64,000 nucleotides of DNA from Paulinella micropora. Lineage: Eukaryota; Cercozoa; Imbricatea; Euglyphida. Location: assembly GCA_009731375.1 (NCBI GenBank), contig BJOX01000107.1:1-64000 (forward strand), written 5' to 3'. The notes under the pieces are model-generated. The model searched no databases, was not told the origin of the DNA, and was given only the letters and a program-made list of their open reading frames with translations. Positions 47,083 through 59,511 of this stretch are shown in pieces. Position numbers and translations under genes: made by a program. How positions within the stretch are numbered: the stretch's first letter is position 1; each line of letters opens with the position of its first letter.

Positions 47083-48679
47083 ATGAGCATAAACATGATG
47101 GCGAAAGAGGAAACGGATGAAGAAGAAACCAACCTCACAACCAGCACCACCCCACCCTCTTCCTCCTTTAGTTCACAAGCTGCGCCACCTCACGCATCTG
47201 TTATGAGAGATGAGAAGAAAAGAGAGAGTAACGTACAAACACACGACATATACACTCTTTCCTCTATCTCACGTTCACAATCCATTCCCCCCTTGAAGGA
47301 CAACCCATTTGTCACCTCACTCGACATGGCTGGCGATCCCACACCTCTAGGGGTCATCTACCCTATGGAGGATGGATGGGGCCTCAGACGTGTCGAGGGA
47401 GCTTACAGAAAGGTTCTGATGAAAACCCGGACAACCACATCTAACCATTTACGGGAAGAACCAGGTCCGTTAATCAACCTATGGGCAAAACCAGTAAGGG
47501 AGAGCACACTTGCGGTTTCTGCTGCTAAAAAGTGTGAAGGGTTCAACCGGGGTGGGGTGGTGTTCTTGGAAGCTTGGGGCCGCTCGGACAAATAGAGCAA
47601 GTGCTATATGTGTTCAAAGGATGGGAACCCACGGGAATGATTTTTGCTCACATCTCATTGCCGCAGAGCAGACTAGGGGAGACATTTTGGCCACCATTAG
47701 GGCACAATTGAATAGGGGGACCATTCCCCTTGAGGGTACCCTTATGCTAGCCCCTATGGAATGGGTCATGAGGGAGTGGACCAGAAAACCCCCTAACACA
47801 CCACCCACCAGCTCATCCTCGCATAGTTATGCTCCCACTTACAGTACAGGTGCTGCATCTTCCTCTCCCACAAGCCAGACACTCTCTACTTCAACTGTAC
47901 AACGTCCAAACTCAAATACAGAAAAGAGTAAAGACGTTGAGGTTGCAGTAGAGGGAACCCCTCAGGCAAGTGAGAGAAAAAGAGAGAGGAGTGAGGGGGA
48001 GGCAATGCCTGAGGGAGATGGTGATGATGATGCCTCCTATGGTTCCCCCCAGAAGTTCTTCTCTCCCTCCACTCCTTCTACACAACATTCCCTCTCTGAA
48101 CGAGAGATGAGTGGGAATGTTGGGGAAGGAGTGGAGGGGGAGATAAGAATAAGTAGAGAGGGAGTATCTGCCACCATCCCACGCCCCGCCATAAGTGAGT
48201 CGGTCCGAGGAATAGAAAGAGAGTTAGCAAGATATAGAGCAGAGACCGACCCAACTGTTGCGTGGCGTTGGGATGAGGGGAAGATGATGATTGTCGGAGG
48301 GAACGGGGAGATACCAGCTTTAGAGGAAATAAAGAGACTGGTAGCAGTTCTCGCTGACGGGGCAAGGGGATTAGAGGTGCGAGATTCCCTTATCACTGGA
48401 AGTAATGGAGAGGTCTATGAGTTTTACATGGACCTCTGCATTGACATCCAGGAATTCATCATCTCCATTGCATATAGATATGAAAATCTTTTTGCGAGAA
48501 GGTTAGTTGCTTCATTTCCACACCTCAGAGCTCAGATGAATGAACGCATTGAACGATTGCAACGATTAGGGTTAGAGGACAGCAAACAAACTTTACCACC
48601 CTCACGTTCAAACACTTCACCTCCACCTCCTGATAAACAGTGTGTCATCATGATGCATGAGAGAGAGAGGAAGACGTGA
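47083..48679 (+). pseudogene. Copia B region between knuckles and protease
   Basis: Two frames (47083-47595 and 47510-48679). They carry PLGVIYPMEDGWGLRRVEGA and EGTLMLAPMEWVMREWTRKP, then a Ser/Pro-rich and a helical segment. No domain is recognised. It belongs to the polyprotein by position; the frames overlap by about 85 bases, implying an indel. Confidence 0.5.
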
Positions 48680-50240
48680 AAGATGAGCCTGAAAGGAAGA
48701 CTAAAACCAAACCCGAGAAGGAGACAGCGGAGATGGTGTGGGTAGATGATAGTGGTGCGAGTGAATCACAATCTCCCCATAAGGATGTGTTTGTCAGAAT
48801 GAAACATGACCCCCAGAGGTTCAAGATCGCCAAAGGTAGCATTAAGACTGAGTACAAAGGAAAAGTTTTAATGAACCTTTCGGGAGCTAATCGGGAACCG
48901 GTACAAGTCTATGACTCACATACCACATACAACCCTCACTTGGACTATGGTTTGGTTGCTACGTAAGCTTGGTTAAAACGTGGACTCGCAGTAGTTCATC
49001 AGAACAATCAAGTGGTCGTCTTGAAGTCCCCTATTCGTATCGAAGAAGATCAGATCGTTGTGAGGGGCCGGTCCCTCCCAAACAATCTGTTCATGTTTGA
49101 TCCGCCCGGGATGACTCCTCTTGATCCCAACAAGCGATATGAACCGGTACCGCTAGAAAAGCAGGATGTTAGGGTAGGGGGAGACGAAACATCTCCCTCT
49201 ACCGTTTCATTCTGACTCCTCCCCCGTCAACCTGCTCAATCATCGATTCTCCCTATCTACCTCGATGTCTATTGTGATGAATCCCCCTGCATTTGCGGCT
49301 GGAGATGTCACGAGGGTAAATCATATGTCCCTTTCTCCTTTGAGACGGACAATGAAAAGGGAGAATGTCGTCTTCAAGGTTTAGATTGTTGTCTTGTCCA
49401 ACACGATGATACATGTGTCCATACCTCACGCACACACGAACACGACGTCAATTGCGACATGACAAAAGCTCTAAATCCCGTTGTCAGACCCACACATAAT
49501 GAACACATTCACGCCACCGTTTTCCACCGCATGTGTAAGCATAGAGGGGTGAAAGCTATGGAGAGAATGGCCAATTATATGGGGGTGAAGATAGTTGGAG
49601 CAGGGTAGCGGGAGAGGATCATGAAATGTGAGTACTGCTTGCGTAATAAAATAAAGAAAGCACCACATTTCCACAAAAACCATCACCTAATTGAACGCCA
49701 TTCCGGGACTCATATATCCTGGATACACAAAGATGGTGGAATACAATTTCGTGGGATGGAAAGCGTTACAAATTTACGGTTAAATGTCTCGCTTCAAATT
49801 TTGAGCTCGACTACTACTTACGTCATAAGAATAAATTTTTCCCCTGTTTCGTTAAGGCAGTTATTAATACTTTCTTTGAGAGACATACGAATAGGAAGGT
49901 TATATTTATTACCTGTGATCAGGAGTATGGTCGTTATGAATGTTTTCAGGAGTGGGTTGAATTGAACCAACCTATTTTAATTGAGGCACCTACTGCCGAG
50001 AAACAGGTTGTCTCTAAGGTTGAGAGGTCCCATCAAACTAATGGTGGGCCCGCAAGAGCTATGCTCAGTGATGCTGAACTCCCTCCGAAATTTTGGACGG
50101 AGATGGAGAAGAACGCCACTTATTTCAACAACCTCCTCCCGATTGCAAAAGGGTCCTTTAAGGGCCGAGGTCATTCACCGCCGGAAACCCTACCTACATC
50201 ACCTCCGCCCCACAGGTTGCGCCACCGTGATGAAGGTTAA
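48676..50240 (+). pseudogene. Copia B protease and integrase
   Basis: MVWVDDSGASESQSPHKD holds the copia protease DSGA site. After a TAA (48964) the frame continues AWLKRGLAVVHQNN and KSPIRIEEDQIVVRGR. The integrase zinc finger is HATVFHRMCKHRG...MKCEYCLRNK, with a TAG at 49606 between its halves. After a frameshift near 49745 come FELDYYLRHKNKFF, the catalytic FITCDQEYG, Glu in SKVERSHQTNGG, and ELPPKFWTEMEKNATYFNN. The same stops recur in every downstream unit. Confidence 0.8.
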
Positions 50241-51021
50241 GGCCCGGAGGGGAAAGGGTGAGAGGGGGAAGAAAGTTATCTTTTTAGGGTATGAACGTAA
50301 CACTGGATATTACCGGGTTTATGATCCGGTTGCGCGGGTAATACACGGTAATGTCCGGGATGTTATGTTTAATGTATGGAAGTTGGGTAAACGAGAGGCT
50401 TCTAAAACCCTCGAAGGAACAGCAGACGTGGATATGTTTTCGGTCGAATGGAAATCGACCACGCCCTCTGCTGTTCTACCCTATGACAACACAACACCCA
50501 AAAAGACAGTTAGCTTCGAAGTACCAGTAACTACATCTAATGCATCTGCCTCACCTGCTGTACTTGCCCCTAGTGATAGTGAAAGTACTAAGAATGCTCC
50601 CACTACATCTTTGACATCCCAAGGACAGGAGAGTGATGATGACTCTGAGGTCGCTGCCAACATTATTAGTGACAGTGATGAAGAGAATGTCGCTTCCCCA
50701 AGTCACGACTTCAGCAATCTCCCTAAACTTATTCCCCCTTCTCCGTCCTCACAGAATTGGAGTATAGGTCAGTGGGAGAAAGATAAGTGTGTCATGGTAG
50801 TGGGGAAGAGGGGGAGAAAATTTAAATCTAACTTGTCCGGGAAAGTCATCCAGATACCGGCCCGGGCGTTCGGGGAAGAGTGGGCTAAGACCACATATGG
50901 CGATAAATGGGACTCTACTGAAAGGGAGTTACTCTTCACCCATCTGCTCCCGTTGTCAGGAAGTCTAAGAGATTTCCAGCCCACATTGTTAGATTTGATG
51001 ATGGGGCTACGGAGAAAATAA
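50200..51021 (+). pseudogene. Copia B integrase C-terminal region and linker
   Basis: KKVIFLGYERNTGYYRVYD and VIHGNVRDVMFN match the conserved copia integrase C-terminus. An acidic Ser-rich linker (ESDDDSEVAANIISDSDEEN) and a GEEWAKTTYGDKW motif, also present in copia A (GEEWAKEEYGDNW), follow. The frame extends upstream to 49981, but that part is not the true integrase frame. Confidence 0.75.
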
Positions 51022-51077
51022 TAGATTCTGAAATCCTGAAGTACGAGATTCCAGGGGGAGCAGTTCCCCTGGGTCCT

Positions 51078-52343
51078 GTGCAGCAGCCTATTATTGAACC
51101 GGCACGCCCCGATCCCAACGTAACCAGCGAATTCGGCCATGCCGAGGGGGAGAGAAAGGAGATAGCTGCTGAAAAAGACAAACACCTCCCAGGGTTGAGA
51201 TCTCATGAGCAAGGAAATATTTCTCTGGAGAATATCATCCTCGGGGGAAGAACCAGAAACAAACACATATCGGTCTGCGCGAAAGAAGAAAGGACAGATT
51301 ATTGTCTGATTACAGAGCAAATTTCGGAATTCCCCGTTGTGCAAAAACCGAAAGATAGGAGACAAGCGCGAGAGACAGAAGTTAGACAGCAGGAAGAGCT
51401 GCATGCTTTCGAATGGAGAGAGGAGAGCGAGGCGATAAGATCAGGCACGCCTATCATTCCTTTGAAATGGATAGATACAATAAAACAGCAAGGGACGAAA
51501 GATGAGTACCACAAAGCTAGAATCACCTTGAAAGGAGATCTCCTGAAAGCGGGGCTACAATATGATCCAAAACGCACATACTCACCCACTGTCCATCATC
51601 GCACTATTCTTCTCATCATCGCCTATGCTGCTTGCTTTGGTATTGATCTATGGCTTATCGACTTTACTACTGCATATTTACATGCCAAAATGCCATATGA
51701 TATATATGTCAAACCACCTCCAGGGTTTGAGAGAGAAGGCTTCCTCTGGCTTCTTAGGAAGGCTCTTTATGGGCATCCTGAAGCAGGGAGACTTTGGTAC
51801 GACTTAATGTCAAGGGAGCTTATCGGGAAGCAAGCCTTTGTTACCTTCTCTCTCGACCGGGCATCCTTTATCAAGCACGCTAGGAACCCCATAAATACGC
51901 AGCTCCTCTCATTCCATGTTGACGATGGTCTTCACGCCGCTGAAGAAGCCAAGCATATTAGCCTAGTTGAGAGTATGAAGAAGCATGGCTTTAGGTGTAA
52001 AAACCTAGGGAAGGCCACGAAGTTCAAAAACATCCAGATAGTCCAGTCTGGAAAAGGGATTTTATTACACCAACGAAAGTATGAACTGCTCATCTTTAAC
52101 GAGTTAGATTATATGAAGGAGGTGCCCTCCAAAACCCCTTTTACCGCTGAGAACCCTGCCCCCCTGAAAGTCGGACATCGCCTGCTCAAGTACGATCTCA
52201 GATGCTTAATAGGCATGCTTATCTTTCTTGCTGTCCATACCCGCCCTCTCTTAATCTGTCCGCTGAGTATTGCTGCGAAACAGCAAGTTCCGTCTCCCGA
52301 AATCTCGTATGCCATGTCCATCGCATGTTCTTGTGGCTATTGA
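51078..52343 (+). pseudogene. Copia B reverse transcriptase
   Basis: IIPLKWIDTIKQQG, HKARITLKGDLL, DLWLIDFTTAYLHAKMP, VKPPPGFEREGFLWLLRKAL and the catalytic FHVDDGLHA are in the family order. A frameshift near 52210-52340 separates it from RNase H. It is the best preserved domain of this family in the window. Confidence 0.88.
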
Positions 52344-53077
52344 CCCCCCGAGCCCTATATTTCAGACGAGGCGATAGGAGGCTGATCAAGATGCTGAGTC
52401 AGAACGAAGGGTTTACGATCCCCAAGCCCCCTAAGTCTTGGAAACCGGCGGAAGGTTCATCGGCTGCCAAAAAGGCACTTGAACTTTACCCGTGTGAAGC
52501 CGAGGAGATCAATTCTTTCAGTGTCCCCGTTATCGCTAACGTAGGAAGACTGATAGACGAACACCCACTTGTGGGGTACGTCGACTCAGATTTTGCGGGA
52601 GAAAAGGTTACAAGGAAATCGCGTTCCGGGTATATCATTCTATTTAACGGGGCACCAATTGCTTGGTTTTCCAAACTCCAGACTGTCATAGCTCAGTCCA
52701 CACTCGAATCGGAAACCGTCTCAGCTAATGAAGCCGTAAGGGAGTTGCTTGCGTTAAGACAGTCCCTCCGTGACATCGGTTTGCCCATAAGAGGTTTCAC
52801 CCCTTTGTTCGATGACAATGAGGGGCCTATCATCCTCTCAGAAAGGGGGTTAGGGGAGTCAAGAACCAAACATATCGACGTTAGGTACCACCTACTCGAG
52901 AAGTTGGTTAAGGCGGGAGTTGTCAAGATGTTCCGGGTGCCGACAGAGGAAAACATTGCGGACTTATTCACCAAAATAAATTTCACGTATGAAAGATTTA
53001 ATTATCTGGCTGATCAAATTTCGGTGAAGCTGGTGAAAGAATTTCTCGCGAAGTTCGGTGGTAAGATCACGTTGTAA
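52330..53077 (+). pseudogene. Copia B RNase H
   Basis: YVDSDFAGEKVTRKSRSGY, APIAWFSKLQTVIAQSTLES, PLFDDNEGPIILSERG, SRTKHIDVRYHLLEKL and EENIADLFTKINFTYERFNY are standard copia RNase H landmarks. It ends at a TAA at 53077. The open frame starts at 52202, but the RNase H sense begins about 52330 after the shift from RT. Confidence 0.87.
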
Positions 53078-53368
53078 GTACCGGGCATTTCCCGCGCATA
53101 CATTCACGCTATGATCGTTTGTAGTTGTATCTCCGGAAGCGAATCGTATTAATTTTCGTATATTATATTTCTCGCATACTGTACATTGAGGGGAGTGATA
53201 TAGGTGTCCTGAGCACGATCGTGATGTCTAGTGTTTCCTGAGGCGTTATACCTCCTTATAGGAGACGAGGCAAGACGTGCCTGGACTTTTGACATTTATT
53301 TCTCCTCCCCCCTCATTAAGTTGTAACAATCATTCAGTTGCATAATCTGGATAAGTTGAGGGGGAGAT
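53078..53368 (+). other. Copia B 3' untranslated region and polypurine tract
   Basis: Non-coding. A short hairpin-rich part (GAGGCGTTATACCTCC) and the polypurine tract GAGGGGGAGA at 53358-53367 directly precede the LTR. Confidence 0.65.
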
Positions 53369-53513
53369 TGAGAAGCGCCCACGGTGGAGGCGAGGATCCG
53401 GACCCGACACCTCAATGTTGTAACTACTAGGTAGGTGCGTGTTCCCGTGCTATCGCAAGCTCGGGAACCCGCACTACCACCAAGTTAGTATTATTGTTTT
53501 TATTACGAATTAA
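53369..53513 (+). repeat. Copia B LTR, truncated, junction 1
   Basis: Begins TGAGAAGCGCCCACGG after the polypurine tract and ends ACGAATTAA, where it is fused to the internal sequence AACATCTCCCTC found at 49187. Identical LTRs with the same junction lie at 56420-56564 and 59367-59511. The terminal copy (63659 on) continues past this point. Confidence 0.85.
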
Positions 53514-56500
53514 ACATCTCCCTCTACCGTTTCATTCTGACTCCTCCCCCGTCAACCTGCTCAATCATCGATTCTCCCTATCTACCTCGATGTCTATTGT
53601 GATGAATCCCCCTGCATTTGCGGCTGGAGATGTCACGAGGGTAAATCATATGTCCCTTTCTCCTTTGAGACGGACAATGAAAAGGGAGAATGTCGTCTTC
53701 AAGGTTTAGATTGTTGTCTTGTCCAACACGATGATACATGTGTCCATACCTCACGCACACACGAACACGACGTCAATTGCGACATGACAAAAGCTCTAAA
53801 TCCCGTTGTCAGACCCACACATAATGAACACATTCACGCCACCGTTTTCCACCGCATGTGTAAGCATAGAGGGGTGAAAGCTATGGAGAGAATGGCCAAT
53901 TATATGGGGGTGAAGATAGTTGGAGCAGGGTAGCGGGAGAGGATCATGAAATGTGAGTACTGCTTGCGTAATAAAATAAAGAAAGCACCACATTTCCACA
54001 AAAACCATCACCTAATTGAACGCCATTCCGGGACTCATATATCCTGGATACACAAAGATGGTGGAATACAATTTCGTGGGATGGAAAGCGTTACAAATTT
54101 ACGGTTAAATGTCTCGCTTCAAATTTTGAGCTCGACTACTACTTACGTCATAAGAATAAATTTTTCCCCTGTTTCGTTAAGGCAGTTATTAATACTTTCT
54201 TTGAGAGACATACGAATAGGAAGGTTATATTTATTACCTGTGATCAGGAGTATGGTCGTTATGAATGTTTTCAGGAGTGGGTTGAATTGAACCAACCTAT
54301 TTTAATTGAGGCACCTACTGCCGAGAAACAGGTTGTCTCTAAGGTTGAGAGGTCCCATCAAACTAATGGTGGGCCCGCAAGAGCTATGCTCAGTGATGCT
54401 GAACTCCCTCCGAAATTTTGGACGGAGATGGAGAAGAACGCCACTTATTTCAACAACCTCCTCCCGATTGCAAAAGGGTCCTTTAAGGGCCGAGGTCATT
54501 CACCGCCGGAAACCCTACCTACATCACCTCCGCCCCACAGGTTGCGCCACCGTGATGAAGGTTAAGGCCCGGAGGGGAAAGGGTGAGAGGGGGAAGAAAG
54601 TTATCTTTTTAGGGTATGAACGTAACACTGGATATTACCGGGTTTATGATCCGGTTGCGCGGGTAATACACGGTAATGTCCGGGATGTTATGTTTAATGT
54701 ATGGAAGTTGGGTAAACGAGAGGCTTCTAAAACCCTCGAAGGAACAGCAGACGTGGATATGTTTTCGGTCGAATGGAAATCGACCACGCCCTCTGCTGTT
54801 CTACCCTATGACAACACAACACCCAAAAAGACAGTTAGCTTCGAAGTACCAGTAACTACATCTAATGCATCTGCCTCACCTGCTGTACTTGCCCCTAGTG
54901 ATAGTGAAAGTACTAAGAATGCTCCCACTACATCTTTGACATCCCAAGGACAGGAGAGTGATGATGACTCTGAGGTCGCTGCCAACATTATTAGTGACAG
55001 TGATGAAGAGAATGTCGCTTCCCCAAGTCACGACTTCAGCAATCTCCCTAAACTTATTCCCCCTTCTCCGTCCTCACAGAATTGGAGTATAGGTCAGTGG
55101 GAGAAAGATAAGTGTGTCATGGTAGTGGGGAAGAGGGGGAGAAAATTTAAATCTAACTTGTCCGGGAAAGTCATCCAGATACCGGCCCGGGCGTTCGGGG
55201 AAGAGTGGGCTAAGACCACATATGGCGATAAATGGGACTCTACTGAAAGGGAGTTACTCTTCACCCATCTGCTCCCGTTGTCAGGAAGTCTAAGAGATTT
55301 CCAGCCCACATTGTTAGATTTGATGATGGGGCTACGGAGAAAATAATAGATTCTGAAATCCTGAAGTACGAGATTCCAGGGGGAGCAGTTCCCCTGGGTC
55401 CTGTGCAGCAGCCTATTATTGAACCGGCACGCCCCGATCCCAACGTAACCAGCGAATTCGGCCATGCCGAGGGGGAGAGAAAGGAGATAGCTGCTGAAAA
55501 AGACAAACACCTCCCAGGGTTGAGATCTCATGAGCAAGGAAATATTTCTCTGGAGAATATCATCCTCGGGGGAAGAACCAGAAACAAACACATATCGGTC
55601 TGCGCGAAAGAAGAAAGGACAGATTATTGTCTGATTACAGAGCAAATTTCGGAATTCCCCGTTGTGCAAAAACCGAAAGATAGGAGACAAGCGCGAGAGA
55701 CAGAAGTTAGACAGCAGGAAGAGCTGCATGCTTTCGAATGGAGAGAGGAGAGCGAGGCGATAAGATCAGGCACGCCTATCATTCCTTTGAAATGGATAGA
55801 TACAATAAAACAGCAAGGGACGAAAGATGAGTACCACAAAGCTAGAATCACCTTGAAAGGAGATCTCCTGAAAGCGGGGCTACAATATGATCCAAAACGC
55901 ACATACTCACCCACTGTCCATCATCGCACTATTCTTCTCATCATCGCCTATGCTGCTTGCTTTGGTATTGATCTATGGCTTATCGACTTTACTACTGCAT
56001 ATTTACATGCCAAAATGCCATATGATATATATGTCAAACCACCTCCAGGGTTTGAGAGAGAAGGCTTCCTCTGGCTTCTTAGGAAGGCTCTTNNNNNNNN
56101 NNAGTTCGGTGGTAAGATCACGTTGTAAGTACCGGGCATTTCCCGCGCATACATTCACGCTATGATCGTTTGTAGTTGTATCTCCGGAAGCGAATCGTAT
56201 TAATTTTCGTATATTATATTTCTCGCATACTGTACATTGAGGGGAGTGATATAGGTGTCCTGAGCACGATCGTGATGTCTAGTGTTTCCTGAGGCGTTAT
56301 ACCTCCTTATAGGAGACGAGGCAAGACGTGCCTGGACTTTTGACATTTATTTCTCCTCCCCCCTCATTAAGTTGTAACAATCATTCAGTTGCATAATCTG
56401 GATAAGTTGAGGGGGAGATTGAGAAGCGCCCACGGTGGAGGCGAGGATCCGGACCCGACACCTCAATGTTGTAACTACTAGGTAGGTGCGTGTTCCCGTG

Positions 56501-56564
56501 CTATCGCAAGCTCGGGAACCCGCACTACCACCAAGTTAGTATTATTGTTTTTATTACGAATTAA
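53512..56564 (+). mobile_element. Copia B tandem unit 2 (3' half plus LTR)
   Basis: Repeats 49187-53513 head to tail, with the same open frames (for example the 346-codon frame at 54306-55346 and the RT start at 55403). A 10-N gap (56093-56102) replaces the part equivalent to about 51768-53051, so some 1.28 kb is missing. The LTR is at 56420-56564. Confidence 0.9.
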
Positions 56565-59511
56565 ACATCTCCCTCTACCGTTTCATTCTGACTCCTCCCC
56601 CGTCAACCTGCTCAATCATCGATTCTCCCTATCTACCTCGATGTCTATTGTGATGAATCCCCCTGCATTTGCGGCTGGAGATGTCACGAGGGTAAATCAT
56701 ATGTCCCTTTCTCCTTTGAGACGGACAATGAAAAGGGAGAATGTCGTCTTCAAGGTTTAGATTGTTGTCTTGTCCAACACGATGATACATGTGTCCATAC
56801 CTCACGCACACACGAACACGACGTCAATTGCGACATGACAAAAGCTCTAAATCCCGTTGTCAGACCCACACATAATGAACACATTCACGCCACCGTTTTC
56901 CACCGCATGTGTAAGCATAGAGGGGTGAAAGCTATGGAGAGAATGGCCAATTATATGGGGGTGAAGATAGTTGGAGCAGGGTAGCGGGAGAGGATCATGA
57001 AATGTGAGTACTGCTTGCGTAATAAAATAAAGAAAGCACCACATTTCCACAAAAACCATCACCTAATTGAACGCCATTCCGGGACTCATATATCCTGGAT
57101 ACACAAAGATGGTGGAATACAATTTCGTGGGATGGAAAGCGTTACAAATTTACGGTTAAATGTCTCGCTTCAAATTTTGAGCTCGACTACTACTTACGTC
57201 ATAAGAATAAATTTTTCCCCTGTTTCGTTAAGGCAGTTATTAATACTTTCTTTGAGAGACATACGAATAGGAAGGTTATATTTATTACCTGTGATCAGGA
57301 GTATGGTCGTTATGAATGTTTTCAGGAGTGGGTTGAATTGAACCAACCTATTTTAATTGAGGCACCTACTGCCGAGAAACAGGTTGTCTCTAAGGTTGAG
57401 AGGTCCCATCAAACTAATGGTGGGCCCGCAAGAGCTATGCTCAGTGATGCTGAACTCCCTCCGAAATTTTGGACGGAGATGGAGAAGAACGCCACTTATT
57501 TCAACAACCTCCTCCCGATTGCAAAAGGGTCCTTTAAGGGCCGAGGTCATTCACCGCCGGAAACCCTACCTACATCACCTCCGCCCCACAGGTTGCGCCA
57601 CCGTGATGAAGGTTAAGGCCCGGAGGGGAAAGGGTGAGAGGGGGAAGAAAGTTATCTTTTTAGGGTATGAACGTAACACTGGATATTACCGGGTTTATGA
57701 TCCGGTTGCGCGGGTAATACACGGTAATGTCCGGGATGTTATGTTTAATGTATGGAAGTTGGGTAAACGAGAGGCTTCTAAAACCCTCGAAGGAACAGCA
57801 GACGTGGATATGTTTTCGGTCGAATGGAAATCGACCACGCCCTCTGCTGTTCTACCCTATGACAACACAACACCCAAAAAGACAGTTAGCTTCGAAGTAC
57901 CAGTAACTACATCTAATGCATCTGCCTCACCTGCTGTACTTGCCCCTAGTGATAGTGAAAGTACTAAGAATGCTCCCACTACATCTTTGACATCCCAAGG
58001 ACAGGAGAGTGATGATGACTCTGAGGTCGCTGCCAACATTATTAGTGACAGTGATGAAGAGAATGTCGCTTCCCCAAGTCACGACTTCAGCAATCTCCCT
58101 AAACTTATTCCCCCTTCTCCGTCCTCACAGAATTGGAGTATAGGTCAGTGGGAGAAAGATAAGTGTGTCATGGTAGTGGGGAAGAGGGGGAGAAAATTTA
58201 AATCTAACTTGTCCGGGAAAGTCATCCAGATACCGGCCCGGGCGTTCGGGGAAGAGTGGGCTAAGACCACATATGGCGATAAATGGGACTCTACTGAAAG
58301 GGAGTTACTCTTCACCCATCTGCTCCCGTTGTCAGGAAGTCTAAGAGATTTCCAGCCCACATTGTTAGATTTGATGATGGGGCTACGGAGAAAATAATAG
58401 ATTCTGAAATCCTGAAGTACGAGATTCCAGGGGGAGCAGTTCCCCTGGGTCCTGTGCAGCAGCCTATTATTGAACCGGCACGCCCCGATCCCAACGTAAC
58501 CAGCGAATTCGGCCATGCCGAGGGGGAGAGAAAGGAGATAGCTGCTGAAAAAGACAAACACCTCCCAGGGTTGAGATCTCATGAGCAAGGAAATATTTCT
58601 CTGGAGAATATCATCCTCGGGGGAAGAACCAGAAACAAACACATATCGGTCTGCGCGAAAGAAGAAAGGACAGATTATTGTCTGATTACAGAGCAAATTT
58701 CGGAATTCCCCGTTGTGCAAAAACCGAAAGATAGGAGACAAGCGCGAGAGACAGAAGTTAGACAGCAGGAAGAGCTGCATGCTTTCGAATGGAGAGAGGA
58801 GAGCGAGGCGATAAGATCAGGCACGCCTATCATTCCTTTGAAATGGATAGATACAATAAAACAGCAAGGGACGAAAGATGAGTACCACAAAGCTAGAATC
58901 ACCTTGAAAGGAGATCTCCTGAAAGCGGGGCTACAATATGATCCAAAACGCACATACTCACCCACTGTCCATCATCGCACTATTCTTCTCATCATCGCCT
59001 ATGCTGCTTGCTTTGGTATTGATCTATGGCTTATCGACTTTACTACTGCATATTTACATGCCAAAATGCCATATGATATATATGTCAAACCACCTCCAGG
59101 GTTTGAGAGAGAAGGCTTCCTCTGGCTTCTTAGGAAGGCTCTTTATGGGCATCCTGAAGCAGGGAGACTTTGGTACGACTTAATGTCAAGGGAGCTTATC
59201 GGGAAGCAAGCCNNNNNNNNNNTGTCTAGTGTTTCCTGAGGCGTTATACCTCCTTATAGGAGACGAGGCAAGACGTGCCTGGACTTTTGACATTTATTTC
59301 TCCTCCCCCCTCATTAAGTTGTAACAATCATTCAGTTGCATAATCTGGATAAGTTGAGGGGGAGATTGAGAAGCGCCCACGGTGGAGGCGAGGATCCGGA
59401 CCCGACACCTCAATGTTGTAACTACTAGGTAGGTGCGTGTTCCCGTGCTATCGCAAGCTCGGGAACCCGCACTACCACCAAGTTAGTATTATTGTTTTTA
59501 TTACGAATTAA
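56563..59511 (+). mobile_element. Copia B tandem unit 3 (3' half plus LTR)
   Basis: Third copy. The gap 59213-59222 replaces the equivalent of about 51837-53223 (roughly 1.39 kb: the RT end, RNase H and part of the 3' region). Otherwise it is indistinguishable from unit 1 where compared. The LTR is at 59367-59511. Confidence 0.9.

Larger units (their letters stand above)
45209..53513 (+). mobile_element. Ty1/copia retrotransposon B, first unit with 5' half
   Basis: The only copy in the window with gag. The order gag, zinc knuckles, protease, integrase, RT and RNase H, then LTR, is clear. The coding region has in-frame stops (TAA 46631, TAA 48964, TGA 49213, TAG 49606) and several frameshifts, so it is not functional as sequenced. 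Its LTR (53369-53513) is cut 12-14 bases short and fused to the next unit. Confidence 0.92.
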
